From assembly GCF_020215705.1 (NCBI RefSeq), contig NZ_JAIWNB010000017.1, forward strand, positions 1 through 64,000: a DNA stretch of 64,000 bases. Direction: 5' to 3'. Position 1 is the stretch's first letter; each line of letters opens with the position of its first letter. Below, piece after piece: positions 8,051 through 16,926 of this stretch. Source of the DNA: Nonomuraea aurantiaca (GTDB lineage: Bacteria; Actinomycetota; Actinomycetes; Streptosporangiales; Streptosporangiaceae). The notes below the pieces were generated by a model. The model was not told the DNA's origin. It saw nothing but the letters and a program-made list of their open reading frames with translations, and searched no databases. A program made the translations under genes and the position numbers.

Positions 8051-8932
8051 TCAGCCGTGCTCGCGCCCGAAAGCGCGGATCTTGGCGAACATGTCCTCCA
8101 GCAGGAACCGCACATCGACGTCCTCGCAGACCCGGATCGGGTGGTTCGAACCGGGCAGGTAGGAGCCGTCCGCACCGAAGCGGGGAGCGGGCCTGACCCG
8201 CAGGTTTCCGCTCGCGGGGAAGAGCATCAGCGCGATGGCCGGCGAATCGCCCAGCGAGCGGGACTCGATCGGCCCGGGATGGTAGGTCGCGTTCCACTCG
8301 TGCAGCTGCTTGATCAGGTAGCGACCCAGCGGGCCGGCGTCGCCGATCTTCTCCTCCAGTTCGGCGTAGCTCACCGAGACCTTGGTGTAGACGTCTCTGG
8401 GCACCTGCCACACGGTCATGCCGGAGCCGAACACCACGTTCGCGGCGTGGACGTCGTTGGAGAGGTTGAACTCGATCCGCGGGCCCTCGTCGTAGCCGCG
8501 GTATCCGGAGCCGCCGATCCAGATCACGACCAGCGGTCGTCGTACGAGGTCGGGGTCCAGGAGGATCGCGGCGGCCATGTCGGTCAGCGGCCCGAGAAAC
8601 GCCACATAGAGCGGGTCGTCCTCGCTCGCGAGCTTCGACTCCTCGATGATCAGCCGTGCGCCGGGGGAGTCCACCGCGGTGTGCTCGTCCGGCAGTGGCG
8701 TCGCCGCGCCGTTCGCGACGGTGACGGTGTCGGTCAGGCCGAGCAGATCAAGCAGAAGGTCGATCTCCTCGCGGGACTCCTCCATGCTCCGCTGCGACCG
8801 CCAGGTGCCGAAATGGGCTGGGATCAGCCCGCGCATGTCGAGAGTCGGTGACAGCAACCCGTGGACGATGGCGAACTGGTCATCGGCCTCGTTCTTGGCG
8901 TCGGTGTTGATGATCACTCTGCGCTTGCGCAT
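8051..8932 (-). CDS. Nucleoside-hydrolase-like protein
   Basis: A 293-aa protein of the inosine-uridine nucleoside hydrolase-like superfamily. The N-terminal metal site reads NTDAKNEADDQFA (residues 9-21), a variant of the D-x-D-x4-D-D calcium site typical of the DUF1593-like branch; later conserved blocks are FLGPLTDMAAAIL, WIGGSG and EFNLSNDVHAA. It probably cleaves N- or C-glycosidic bonds of a ribosyl compound, but the substrate is not evident. ATG 8932 is chosen because GGGAG stands 6-10 bp before it; two earlier ATGs would place the palindrome at 8945-8958 inside the gene. Confidence 0.85.
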   Translation of the reverse strand: MRKRRVIINTDAKNEADDQFAIVHGLLSPTLDMRGLIPAHFGTWRSQRSMEESREEIDLLLDLLGLTDTVTVANGAATPLPDEHTAVDSPGARLIIEESKLASEDDPLYVAFLGPLTDMAAAILLDPDLVRRPLVVIWIGGSGYRGYDEGPRIEFNLSNDVHAANVVFGSGMTVWQVPRDVYTKVSVSYAELEEKIGDAGPLGRYLIKQLHEWNATYHPGPIESRSLGDSPAIALMLFPASGNLRVRPAPRFGADGSYLPGSNHPIRVCEDVDVRFLLEDMFAKIRAFGREHG

Positions 8933-8944
8933 CTCAGCTCCCAT

Positions 8945-8958
8945 TGCATAGTTATGCA
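8945..8958 (-). promoter_or_regulatory. Palindrome TGCATA-GT-TATGCA before the nucleoside hydrolase
   Basis: Perfect 6-bp arms around a 2-bp centre, 13 bp before the ATG of the nucleoside hydrolase-like gene, in an AT-richer patch. It is a likely operator. No regulator gene is adjacent, so the binding protein must be encoded elsewhere. Confidence 0.45.
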
Positions 8959-9358
8959 CTGCCGCATAATCTTCCGTTCCGGTAGGTTGTCCGACCTTCG
9001 TGGCTCTGTCAATGAGAGACCCGCCGGAGTCCGGTCAGCGACGGGGCCATGTGGTCGATGGCCGAGGAGTGGCGGACCCTCGCGATGGGGCTGGTCGGCA
9101 TCGGCCGGGCCGGGCGAGTCCGGTGTCCCGCAGGAGGCCGTCGCGCCGGCTGCTTACTCGGGCCGGTACAGACGATCTCGGACTGCCTGGCTCCCTGCTA
9201 TACGGTTAACCGTGTCGATCAAAACGGTTACGGTGGCGGACGCCGTCGGCTGCTGTCCGGGGCGCGGGCCCGGCCGCTCGCCGACCTGGGACGCGCAGGG
9301 CCGAAGTCTTCCGTGCCCGGCTTCAAGCGAACCACGACCTCGTCCAGGAGCGTGCACG
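8959..9358. other. 400-bp intergenic region without a recognised gene
   Basis: This stretch separates the divergent nucleoside hydrolase and HAD genes. Frames are open through parts of it but have no good starts and no recognisable products. It contains the palindrome and possible promoter at 9199-9213 and a half-site ACGGTTA at 9224-9230. Confidence 0.5.
9199..9213 (+). promoter_or_regulatory. Possible promoter and operator before the HAD gene
   Basis: TATACG (9199-9204) resembles a -10 box and overlaps ACGGTTAACCGT (9202-9213), a perfect 12-bp palindrome. A related half-site, ACGGTTA, follows at 9224. The arrangement suggests a repressor site covering the transcription start, about 150 bp before the HAD gene. 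Confidence 0.42.
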
Positions 9359-10096
9359 GTGAACTTCAGCGACTTCGATGCCCTCAGCTTCGACTGCTAC
9401 GGGACCCTGATCGACTGGGAGAGCGGCATCGCGGCCGTACTGCGCACGTGGGCCGGTGCGCACGGCCTCCGGATGACGGACGAGCAGTTGCTGGCGGCGT
9501 ACGGGACGCACGAGGCGCGGGCCGAGGTCGAGCACCCCGGCGACCTCTACCCGCGGATCCTGGCGCGGACGATGCGTGGCCTGGGTGCGGAGCTCGGCGT
9601 GCCGGTCAGTGACGAGGAGGCCGAGCGGCTGGCGGTCTCCGTGCCCGACTGGCCGGCCTTCCCCGACTCGGCGGCGGCGCTCGAACGGCTCGCGCGCCGG
9701 TACAAGCTCATCATCTTGTCCAACGTGGACCGGGCCTCCTTCGCCGGCTCGAACAAGCGCCTCGGCGTCACCTTCACCAGCATCCTCACCGCCGAGGACA
9801 TCGGCTCCTACAAGCCGTCTCCCCGCAACTTCGAGGCGCTGGTGCGCGAGGCCGGGCGGCTCGGGGTGGCCGACGGCAAGTTGCTGCATGTGGCGCAGAG
9901 CCTGTTCCACGACCACGTGCCGGCCAAGGCCGCGGGCTTGCCGACGGTGTGGATCAACCGCCGTCACGGCAATCCAAGCGGGGGAGCGACACCGGACCCG
10001 TCGGCCGACGTCACCCCGGACTGGACCTTCACGTCCATGGAGGCGTTCGCGGACGCGGTCGACGCCGACCCCCTGTTTGAAGGTACGCCCTCATAA
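9359..10096 (+). CDS. Haloacid dehalogenase, type II (HAD superfamily)
   Basis: A 245-aa cytoplasmic HAD enzyme. Motif I is DCYGTLID with nucleophile Asp12; motif II is LSNVD; motif III is the Lys in SYKPSPRNF; the C-terminal block VAQSLFHDHVPAKAAGLPTVWI is typical of 2-haloacid dehalogenase type II relatives. The start is GTG 9359 with AGGAG at 9346-9350, although the frame is open much further upstream. Members hydrolyse 2-haloalkanoates or phosphate esters; the D-C-Y-G and S-L-F-H-D motifs favour the dehalogenase branch but do not prove it. Confidence 0.88.
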   Translation: MNFSDFDALSFDCYGTLIDWESGIAAVLRTWAGAHGLRMTDEQLLAAYGTHEARAEVEHPGDLYPRILARTMRGLGAELGVPVSDEEAERLAVSVPDWPAFPDSAAALERLARRYKLIILSNVDRASFAGSNKRLGVTFTSILTAEDIGSYKPSPRNFEALVREAGRLGVADGKLLHVAQSLFHDHVPAKAAGLPTVWINRRHGNPSGGATPDPSADVTPDWTFTSMEAFADAVDADPLFEGTPS

Positions 10097-10152
10097 ACAA
10101 CCGAAAAGTCGGCCAAAGTCTCTACAGAAGGTTCAACGATACCGTCGAATGC

Positions 10153-11334
10153 ATGACAGTCTCCAGCTGGGACGCCGCCCGTCCCCTCACCGGCGGCGCC
10201 CTCACCGCGCTCCTGTCTCCCGCCATCCGCCTGCTCGGCCTCGGCGAGCCCACCCACGGCGTCGAGACCTTCCTCGAGCTGCGCAACGAGCTCTTCCAGC
10301 ACCTCGTCGAACACGAGGGCTACCGCTCGATCACCATGGAGAGCGACTGCCTCGCGGCCCTGACCGCCGACGCGTACGTCACCGGCGGCACCACGACCCT
10401 CGACGACGCGATGAGCCGCGGCTTCAGCCACGGCTTCGGCGCCTCACCCGCCAACCGTGAGCTCCTGCGCTGGATGCGCGCCTACAACGAGCGGCGTCCC
10501 CCGCACGAGCGGCTCCACTTCTACGGCTTCGACGCCCCTCTGGAGGTGACCGGGGTCGCCAGTCCCCGCCCAGCCCTGACCACGCTGTACGACTACCTCG
10601 CCGCCCACCTCGACCTGGCCTGGAGCCGCGAAACCCTCGACGAGCTGCTCGGCTCCGACGAGCGCTGGACCGACCGGGGCATCATGGATCCCACCGAGTC
10701 CGTCGGCCGCACCCCCGAGGCCAAGGAACTGCGCCTGATCGCCGACGACCTGCGCGCGCTGCTCACCGCGCACGCCCCCCACCTGGTGGCCACCACCTCA
10801 CCCGACGACTGGTGGCGGGCCGACCTGCACGCCCGCACCGCCGCCGGGCTCTTGCGCTACCACGCCGGCCTGGCCGACACCGCGCCCACCCGCCTCGGCA
10901 CGCTCATGTGCCTGCGCGATGGGATGATGGCCGACAACCTCGATGCCATCGTCCGCCGTGAGGCCCGTCGCGGCCCCACTCTCGCGTTCGCCGGCAACCG
11001 CCACCTGCAGCGCGACAAGAGTCACCTGCGGTTCGCCGGTCAGTCGCTCCAGTGGTGGAGCGCGGGCGCCATCATCGGCACCCACCTCGGCGACCAGTAC
11101 GCCTTCGCCGCCACCACCTTCGGCACCCGCGGCTGCGACGTCGCCTCTCCCGACACCCTCGAAGGGCTCCTGTCGGCCCTGCCCCACGCCCGCGCCGTCA
11201 TCGACCCCTCCCGCCTCGCCGCGACGCTCGACCGGACGCCGACGCCCCGCGTGCCGGCCGACCACACCTATCTCTCCCTCGACCCGGCCACCATCGACGA
11301 GATCGACGCCATCGTCTTCGTCAAGGAGATCTGA
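10153..11334 (+). CDS. Erythromycin esterase family protein
   Basis: A 393-aa protein of the EreA/EreB-like family. The hallmark LGEPTHG is at residues 30-36 (catalytic-site Glu32 and His35), followed by ESDCLAALTADAYVTGG and the later block LAFAGNRHLQRDK that supplies another active-site histidine. Family members hydrolyse macrolide lactones or related esters by water activation without a serine nucleophile; many chromosomal relatives have unknown natural substrates, so resistance is possible rather than shown. The gene stands alone, 56 bp after the HAD gene, and could be co-transcribed with it. Confidence 0.88.
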   Translation: MTVSSWDAARPLTGGALTALLSPAIRLLGLGEPTHGVETFLELRNELFQHLVEHEGYRSITMESDCLAALTADAYVTGGTTTLDDAMSRGFSHGFGASPANRELLRWMRAYNERRPPHERLHFYGFDAPLEVTGVASPRPALTTLYDYLAAHLDLAWSRETLDELLGSDERWTDRGIMDPTESVGRTPEAKELRLIADDLRALLTAHAPHLVATTSPDDWWRADLHARTAAGLLRYHAGLADTAPTRLGTLMCLRDGMMADNLDAIVRREARRGPTLAFAGNRHLQRDKSHLRFAGQSLQWWSAGAIIGTHLGDQYAFAATTFGTRGCDVASPDTLEGLLSALPHARAVIDPSRLAATLDRTPTPRVPADHTYLSLDPATIDEIDAIVFVKEI

Positions 11335-11355
11335 GCCACCCATCCTGGCCGTCGT

Positions 11356-11368
11356 CCCCCGGAGGGGG
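11356..11368. terminator. Short GC hairpin between convergent genes
   Basis: CCCCC-GGA-GGGGG (11356-11368) lies between the convergent esterase and TetR genes. It is a small, strong hairpin without a T run, so termination is only possible. Confidence 0.3.
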
Positions 11369-11401
11369 CTCGTGAGGGGCCCCGGGAGATGGCCGATCGT
11401 C

Positions 11402-12010
11402 TTATGAGCTCGCGTCGTCGATGTGATGGAGAGCGGCGAGGAGGGGCCAGGTCGACGCGGCCATCTCCGCCGGTGTCCGCGGGCAGCCGCGCTGGAGCCA
11501 GTCGGCGGCCACGCCGATGAGCGCGCCCGCGGTGAACGCGGCGGGCACGTCATGCGGGACCTCAGGGGCCGCGACCGGTGACACGCACGCGGCGAGGTGG
11601 ATGGTCGCGGTGATCCGGCGGCGTACGTGGTCGATGACGCGCGCGCTGCCCTGCGGCCCCAGCAGGCTGCGATAGAGACCGGCGTACTCGGCGAGGTTGG
11701 CGAAGAACGCCGCCAGCGACAGGATCGGGTCCGGCGCCTCGTCCGCCGTCTCGCAGGCGAGGGCGGGCAGGGACTCGATCAAGTCGTCGACCATGGCGGT
11801 GCAGGCGGCCTCGGCCAGCTCGTGTACGTCCCGGTAATGGGAGTAGAAGGCGGAACGGCTCACCTCGGCCCGCTCGGCGACGTCGGCGACGCTGATCTGC
11901 GACAGGTCCCGCTCCTCGGCGAGCTGGATCAGAGTGCGCTGCAGGGCCGCCTGGGTGCGTCGCACGCGCAGGTCGACCTTCGGGGGATTGCTGTCTCTGG
12001 TCGTGGCCAC
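11402..12010 (-). CDS. TetR-family transcriptional regulator
   Basis: A 202-aa TetR protein. The DNA-binding domain is at about residues 14-62: RRTQAALQRTLIQLAEERDL then ISVADVAERAEVSRSAFYSHY with Y-S-H-Y in the usual F-Y-x-H-F position. The C-terminal half resembles the TetR_C_33-like ligand domain (LAAFFANLAEYAGLYRSLLG). It is divergent from the broken F420-reductase-like gene at 12108 and probably controlled that gene; with the target broken, the regulator may now be idle or serve only itself. Confidence 0.9.
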   Translation of the reverse strand: MATTRDSNPPKVDLRVRRTQAALQRTLIQLAEERDLSQISVADVAERAEVSRSAFYSHYRDVHELAEAACTAMVDDLIESLPALACETADEAPDPILSLAAFFANLAEYAGLYRSLLGPQGSARVIDHVRRRITATIHLAACVSPVAAPEVPHDVPAAFTAGALIGVAADWLQRGCPRTPAEMAASTWPLLAALHHIDDASS

Positions 12011-12033
12011 ATCCGTAACTCTAGCCTACCGGA

Positions 12034-12071
12034 CATGTGTCTTTTTTCTTGCATGTGTTCTATATCTTGCA
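12034..12071. promoter_or_regulatory. Two imperfect 20-bp direct repeats in an AT-rich divergent promoter
   Basis: CATGTGTCTTTTTTCTTGCA (12034-12053) and CATGTGTTCTATATCTTGCA (12052-12071) match at 15-16 of 20 positions and overlap by 2 bp, a period of 18 bp. They lie in the only AT-rich patch between the TetR gene and the reductase pseudogene, so they are probably TetR operator half-repeats combined with promoter boxes. Confidence 0.5.
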
Positions 12072-12107
12072 GATGTCACGCAAATTTCCCACTGAGATGG
12101 AGACGCC

Positions 12108-12683
12108 ATGACCAAGACTCTCGGCCTCATAGGCACCGGAATGATCGGCGGCACGCTGGCCCGCCTCGCCGTCGCAGCAGGTCTGAACGTCGTTCTGAGC
12201 AACTCGCGCGGCCACGCCGGCCGAGGCCGCCGAGGCCGGTGACCTGGTCGTGGCGACCATTCCGCTGCACGCCTACGACCGGCTGCCGGCCGCCGCTCTG
12301 GCGGGCAAGATCGTGATCGACACGATGAACTACTACCCGGAGCGCGACGGCCGCATCCGGACGGGGCCGCCGACCGCAGCGCCCTGCCCATCGCCGGCGA
12401 CGACCTGGCCGCCAAGGCCGAGGTGACCGCGCTGCTGGACGCCCTCGGCTACGACGCGGTGGACACCGGGTCGCTCGCCGACAGCTGGCGCAGCGAACCG
12501 GGCACGCCGGTGTTCGTCCAGCCGTACTTCCCGGGGAGCGCGCCTGAGGAGGGCGGCCAGGAGGAGGCGTTCCGCTGGTTCTTCGAGACCCCGGGCGTCC
12601 CGGTGCCGGCCGCTCAGGTGAAGGAACTGATCGACAGCGCCGTACGAGGTGTGGCGGGCGGAAAGCTTACCCCCGGGGCATAG
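12108..12683 (+). pseudogene. Broken NADPH-dependent F420-reductase-like gene (two internal deletions)
   Basis: From ATG 12108 the frame reads MTKTLGLIGTGMIGGTLARL, a Rossmann start of the F420-reductase-like NAD(P)-binding family, and continues to SNSRG. There homology jumps to another frame (TPAEAAEAGDLVVATIPLHA ... DTMNYYPERDGRI, about 12213-12358) and then returns to the first frame (AADRSALPIAGDDLAAKAEV ... FVQPYFPG, about 12373 to the TAG at 12681). The parts are in the right order but about 17-20 and 40 codons appear to be missing at the two joins, so the reading frame is lost at 12240. The translated product would be only 44 residues. The sizes of the missing parts are judged from memory of intact family members. 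Confidence 0.82.
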
Positions 12684-12717
12684 CCCGACGCGTGGTGACC
12701 GCTCCCTGGCCTGACGG

Positions 12718-12754
12718 CTCGTGGAATCCTTACTCGACGAAAGGGTTCCACGAG
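12718..12754. terminator. 12-bp stem hairpin between convergent genes
   Basis: CTCGTGGAATCC (12718-12729) pairs with GGGTTCCACGAG (12743-12754) with one G-T pair and a 13-nt loop. It sits just after the pseudogene stop and just before the 3' end of the convergent MarR gene, as expected of a bidirectional terminator. Confidence 0.62.
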
Positions 12755-12773
12755 TCCTGGCCCGGGCGCCGGG

Positions 12774-13295
12774 TCAGCCGTGGCGAACCGATGGGGCACT
12801 CCCCATCGTGTCGCGGGCCAGGCGGGCGAGGAGGCGTCTGAGTGTGTCCACGTCCTCGTCGCTCCAGTCCGCGAGGAGCGACTCAAGATCTTGCTGGACG
12901 CACTCCATGATCCGCTCCCCGATCTCCCGTCCGCGGGGCGTCAGGGCGAGCAGCACGCTGCGTTCGTCCGACGGCTCGCGGACACGCACAATGAGGCCCG
13001 CCTCGTGCAGGCGATGGGCGATCTTGGTGAGGTTGGCTCGCCCTGTTCCGAGGGCCAGTGCGAGGTCGCTGGGGCGCATCGCCCCCCGGTAGCTGAGCTG
13101 GTTCACGACGAGGAACATCGGCACGTCGTTGACGGGGAAGTCGACGGCGGCCATGAGGGCCAGCCGCACCGCATGACTGTCCGCCCAGTGGACGATCGAG
13201 GAGAGCGAGACGCGCGGATCGAGGAGGTCCGGCGCGATGACGGATGACAGATCGATGTCCTGATCATCCAGCTCGTGGCGTTGTGTCCGCGTCAC
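12774..13295 (-). CDS. MarR-family transcriptional regulator
   Basis: A 173-aa MarR-type protein with the winged helix block MRPSDLALALGTGRANLTKIAHRLHEAGLI followed by the wing VREPSDERSVLLALTPRGRE. The start is taken at GTG 13295, where GGGGAGG lies 6-12 bp upstream; the frame is open for a further 26 codons with no signal. It is not obviously paired with a target: its upstream neighbour is the glycosidase gene on the same strand, 97 bp away. Confidence 0.85.
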   Translation of the reverse strand: MTRTQRHELDDQDIDLSSVIAPDLLDPRVSLSSIVHWADSHAVRLALMAAVDFPVNDVPMFLVVNQLSYRGAMRPSDLALALGTGRANLTKIAHRLHEAGLIVRVREPSDERSVLLALTPRGREIGERIMECVQQDLESLLADWSDEDVDTLRRLLARLARDTMGSAPSVRHG

Positions 13296-13391
13296 GATGT
13301 CCCTCCCCTCGACCGTTGTATCCGGGAACCCTACTGCCGGTCGGTGAGGGCGGGCGACCGGATCCAGAGGCACCCCGCCCTCCCCGCCGGC

Positions 13392-16388
13392 TCAGCCCGC
13401 CGTCGCTTCGCGTAGCAGCAGCCGCACCGGCCCGAGCAGGCCGTGGTCGTGTACCTCGGTCTGCTGCATCCCAGCGCCTCCGGCCAGCCGCGCGGCGATG
13501 TCAGGGATCGAGTCGTAGTAACCGCGGGCGAGCAGCCGGTTGTTCAGCGAACTCGACACCCGGACCGTCACCGTGTTCTCCCCAGGCCGCAGGTCGGAGG
13601 TGACATCCACGCTCGGGCAGGAGGTGTCGAAGCCCCTGACCGGGCCCTCGTTGACCCGTACGGAGCCGAGCCCACCCGCCGTCGAGCCGAGGTCGAGCAC
13701 ATACCCGGCCCCCGCGACGGGCGCCTCCTCCAGGGTGAACGTCGCCTCGTACGCGCCGACCCCGCTGACGTCGGGACCGACCTCGGGAAGGTCCTTCCAC
13801 GGGCGGAGCGGGCCGCGGCCACCGTCGAGGCGGGTGATCGCGGTGGTGGGCCGTACCTCGCGGGTCTCGTAGCCGAGCCCGCGGTCCTCGCTGATCACCT
13901 CGAACCCGCCGGCGTCCCAGCTCTCGACCGTGGTCGTCCACTCCGCGATCTCCTGGAGGAGGCGCGGCTCGACGGGCTCGGAGGCGGCCGGCTCCCGCGC
14001 CGAGCGGTCGATCGTGAACAGCGCGGTCTCCCCGGGCGCCAAGGTCACAGTGATGAGCGTCCGTCCCGCCTCGGCGACCGTCCCCGCTTCGCTGATCGAC
14101 TGTCCCGCTTCGTACCGGATGCCGGAGTGGGGGCGGATGTCGCCGGTCCAGGCGTCGATCTGGTGCGCCGTCCCGATGCCGGGCAGGGCGACCTCGACCG
14201 TGGTCGGCTCGCCGGTCTCGTACAGGAAGTGGTACAGGTACAGGTGCAGCAGGTCGCCGTCCTCCCGCAGGTGGCTGAGCAGGCTGCGGTTGCCGCCGGT
14301 GAACTCGGCGCGCCCGGCCAGGCCGAGCTCGCGCAGCGCCTCGACGGTGCCGGACGGGTCGCCGACCTCGGCGACGGTCGGCAGCGCGCGAAGCCGCGCC
14401 ATCGTCTGGGCGAGCTCCTCGTCGCGGCCGTCGAGTCCCGGGGTGCGGGCGGCGGCATGGGCGTGGGTGGTGTACTGGCCGGCCGTGAGCCACTTGAGCT
14501 CGGTGGCACCGTTGACGATGAGCAGCTTCATGCCCTGCCGCGCCCACTCCAGAAGCTTGACCGCCACGTCCGGGTCGAGCGTGTCCTGGTAGACGACGAG
14601 CGCCTGGTATCCCGGACCGTGCGGCTGCACGAGCCCGTCCGCGAACGACACCTCCTCGCGCAGCAGCAGCGACCCGTCGAAGAACTCGTAGGTCCACCCG
14701 GCGTCCTGCATGCCCAGGTCCTGCCACCAGTGGTTGTGCCGGTCGCGCATCCACATGCGCCCGTAGGCGTCCTCGTCCGGGATCCGCCGCCCGTCCTGGT
14801 CGAGGAAGACCAGCCCCGAGGTGTTGTCGGTGAAGTGGTCGGTACGGAGGATCCCCACGTCGATCCGCGGCCTGCCCTGCCGCAGGACGCACTGGTAGCG
14901 GCCGATCGCCTTGTTCCACAGCGGGTAGAACTCCGCCGCGGGCTGACGCGTGTCGAACCGCTCGGAGAACATCGGCCACATGCCCTCATGTCCGGGCCAG
15001 TGGGTGACGCCCTCCGCGCCCGCGGTGCTCGCCCAGCCGTGCAGCACGGTCTTGGTGATGCCCGCCGCCAGCTGGGTGGCGATGATCTGGTCGTAGAAGC
15101 GGTGGTCGAGGATGTGGTTGCGGGTGGTCGCGCCGGTCTCGGAGGAGTACTGCTTGCCGAACAGGTGAGCCGGACCGGCCATCAACCGATAGGCGTCGAT
15201 CTGCGCGCCGAACTCCAGCGACTCCGTCTCGATGCCGTCGACCTCCGGCCCCGGCCGCGTGAGCTCGAACGGCAGTCCGTAGCTGATCTCGGCGCGGAGC
15301 GAAATCCCGTTGTCGTGCAGGAACGCGGCGAAGGGGCGCAGCATGTTCTCGATGTAGAGATCGGTGAGCGTACGCACGTAGTCGAAGCGCACCTTCTCGA
15401 CGGTGACGCGGTGCTCCTCGCGTACGTCGTTGTGGTAGGTCGTACTGACCGCCATGAAAGGCGCGGACCTGATCAGGAAGGGCAGCCAGCGGGTGAGGTC
15501 GTACCCGCGACGGGCGCGGAACTCCCGCGCGACGGTGCGTCCCCAGAACATGCCACCGGCGCCGTAGACCGACAGTTCGAGGGAGTCCATGTACATCTGC
15601 GCGCGGGGATTGCGGCTGATCTGCTCGCGCAGCTCGGGGGTGAGGACGACCGAGTCCCAGTAGTCGATGACCGCGTCGACCCCGTCCCGGTCCAGGTAGT
15701 TGACGGTGTAGTTGACCGACGCCGAGGGCGAGGCGGTCTGTCCGGTTCCGTGCATCCAGAAGACGAACAGCCGCCAGTCGCCGTCGGCGGGCGCGCTCCA
15801 CTCCAGCGTCTCGTCCCGCACCCGGTCCGTGAGGTCGACGACGGAGTCGAGGTCGAGGATCGCGCCCGTCGCGCCGGTCTCCAGCAGGCGGGCGGCCACG
15901 ACGGCCACCAGGTGCTGCTCGGTGACCTTGCCGCGGTGGCCGGGAATGTGCAGCGTGGGCGGCTCGGCGTCGAGGTCGACGCGCGGCAGCGCCCCGCTAC
16001 GCGAGCCCGAAGGGGCGAGGTCCTCGAACACCACGTCGAGCTCCTGGGCCGCGGCCGGGTGGTCGGGGGTGATCGTGGGGAGGTTGGCGTTCGCCCAGTT
16101 CGTGCCGGAGGTGAAGCTCACCGACATGTTCCGTTTAGTGGTCTCTTCGACGACCACCTGGGAGTCGTGCACCCACTCCTCCGCGCCCCAGCCGTAGCGG
16201 GAGTGGTCGATGGCGCCCTCGTCCATCGCGAGGAACTCCATCCCGCCGAAACCGAGCCGGTGCGCGGTGTCGATCTCGCGGACCAGCGTCTCGTCGGTGT
16301 GCAGACCCTCCGCCAGCCACCAGCGCAGCTCGGGCCGGAACTCGATCGAGGGGTCGGCGATCATACGGGCGAGGTCGTCGAGTGACAC
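13392..16388 (-). CDS. Large glycoside hydrolase, GH106-like (alpha-L-rhamnosidase type)
   Basis: A 998-aa protein without a signal peptide, so probably cytoplasmic. The N-terminal FRPELRWWLAEGLHTDETLVREIDTAHRLGFGGMEFLAM is typical of the GH106-like family, whose members take L-rhamnose from glycans or flavonoid glycosides. The large central barrel-like region contains DSLELSVYGAGGMFWGRTVAREF and the AEISYGLPFELTRPGPEVDG block; the last 200 residues (YEATFTLEE ... GYVLDLGSTAGGLGSVRVNEGP ... LRPGENTVTVRVSSSLNNRL) form a galactose-binding-like beta sandwich. Start GTG 16388 is chosen because AGGGAG lies 6 bp before it; a TTG 21 bp upstream lacks that signal. No sugar transporter or regulator is adjacent. 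Confidence 0.72.
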   Translation of the reverse strand: MSLDDLARMIADPSIEFRPELRWWLAEGLHTDETLVREIDTAHRLGFGGMEFLAMDEGAIDHSRYGWGAEEWVHDSQVVVEETTKRNMSVSFTSGTNWANANLPTITPDHPAAAQELDVVFEDLAPSGSRSGALPRVDLDAEPPTLHIPGHRGKVTEQHLVAVVAARLLETGATGAILDLDSVVDLTDRVRDETLEWSAPADGDWRLFVFWMHGTGQTASPSASVNYTVNYLDRDGVDAVIDYWDSVVLTPELREQISRNPRAQMYMDSLELSVYGAGGMFWGRTVAREFRARRGYDLTRWLPFLIRSAPFMAVSTTYHNDVREEHRVTVEKVRFDYVRTLTDLYIENMLRPFAAFLHDNGISLRAEISYGLPFELTRPGPEVDGIETESLEFGAQIDAYRLMAGPAHLFGKQYSSETGATTRNHILDHRFYDQIIATQLAAGITKTVLHGWASTAGAEGVTHWPGHEGMWPMFSERFDTRQPAAEFYPLWNKAIGRYQCVLRQGRPRIDVGILRTDHFTDNTSGLVFLDQDGRRIPDEDAYGRMWMRDRHNHWWQDLGMQDAGWTYEFFDGSLLLREEVSFADGLVQPHGPGYQALVVYQDTLDPDVAVKLLEWARQGMKLLIVNGATELKWLTAGQYTTHAHAAARTPGLDGRDEELAQTMARLRALPTVAEVGDPSGTVEALRELGLAGRAEFTGGNRSLLSHLREDGDLLHLYLYHFLYETGEPTTVEVALPGIGTAHQIDAWTGDIRPHSGIRYEAGQSISEAGTVAEAGRTLITVTLAPGETALFTIDRSAREPAASEPVEPRLLQEIAEWTTTVESWDAGGFEVISEDRGLGYETREVRPTTAITRLDGGRGPLRPWKDLPEVGPDVSGVGAYEATFTLEEAPVAGAGYVLDLGSTAGGLGSVRVNEGPVRGFDTSCPSVDVTSDLRPGENTVTVRVSSSLNNRLLARGYYDSIPDIAARLAGGAGMQQTEVHDHGLLGPVRLLLREATAG

Positions 16389-16512
16389 GCGTTTCTCCCT
16401 GAACGTCAATGGGCGGCCATGAGGGTGGCCGCCGGACCGACCCTAAGGCGCGCAACAGGAGAAAACAATGTCGTGAGGAAACAATAAATTGTCCTGAGGA
16501 AACTTGTAACGG

Positions 16513-16902
16513 TCACACGACGGCGACGGCGTCGATCTCGACGAGGAAGCCGGGGCCCAGGCCGGCGACGACGTGGACCGTGATGGCCGGCGGCGGGTCG
16601 GCCCGGTTCCACACCTCCTGGAAGGCGGCCACGCCCTCCTCGAACGTGTGGCCCTCCACCACGGCGATGCGCCAGTGCACGATGTTCGCCAGGCTCGCCC
16701 CTTCGCTCTCCAAGATGGTCGCGAGGTTGCGGAACGCCTGCCTGGACTGCTCCCCGACCGTGGGACCGACGACCTTGCCGTCGGCGCCGACGCCGTTCTG
16801 CCCGCCGATGTAGATGGTCTTCGCCGGCTGCTCGACCACGACGGCCTGGCTGAAGGCCGGGCTGCGGTGGAGTCCCTCGGGGTTGATGTGCCGGGTGCTC
16901 AT
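16513..16902 (-). CDS. RidA/YjgF-family protein lacking the canonical arginine
   Basis: A 129-aa Rid-family protein (IYIGGQNGVGADGKVVG ... QSRQAFRNLATILESEGASLANIVHWRIAV). RidA proper hydrolyses reactive imines using a conserved Arg in the P-A-R-x-x-V-E-V motif; here the motif reads PPAITVHV, so the arginine is missing and imine deaminase activity is doubtful. It therefore belongs to one of the Rid-like subfamilies. Start ATG 16902 has GGAGG 7 bp upstream. It is divergent from a CGNR regulator and shares with it a region of two repeated palindromes. Confidence 0.9.
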   Translation of the reverse strand: MSTRHINPEGLHRSPAFSQAVVVEQPAKTIYIGGQNGVGADGKVVGPTVGEQSRQAFRNLATILESEGASLANIVHWRIAVVEGHTFEEGVAAFQEVWNRADPPPAITVHVVAGLGPGFLVEIDAVAVV

Positions 16903-16926
16903 GTGTCGCCCTCCTGTGACGCTGAC

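Noticed and set aside
13443..16385. Open frame of 980 codons on the plus strand opposite the glycosidase
   Set aside because: It is antisense to a gene with clear family motifs, has an Arg/Asp/Gly/Val-rich low-complexity composition and no ribosome binding site; such shadows are usual in GC-rich DNA.
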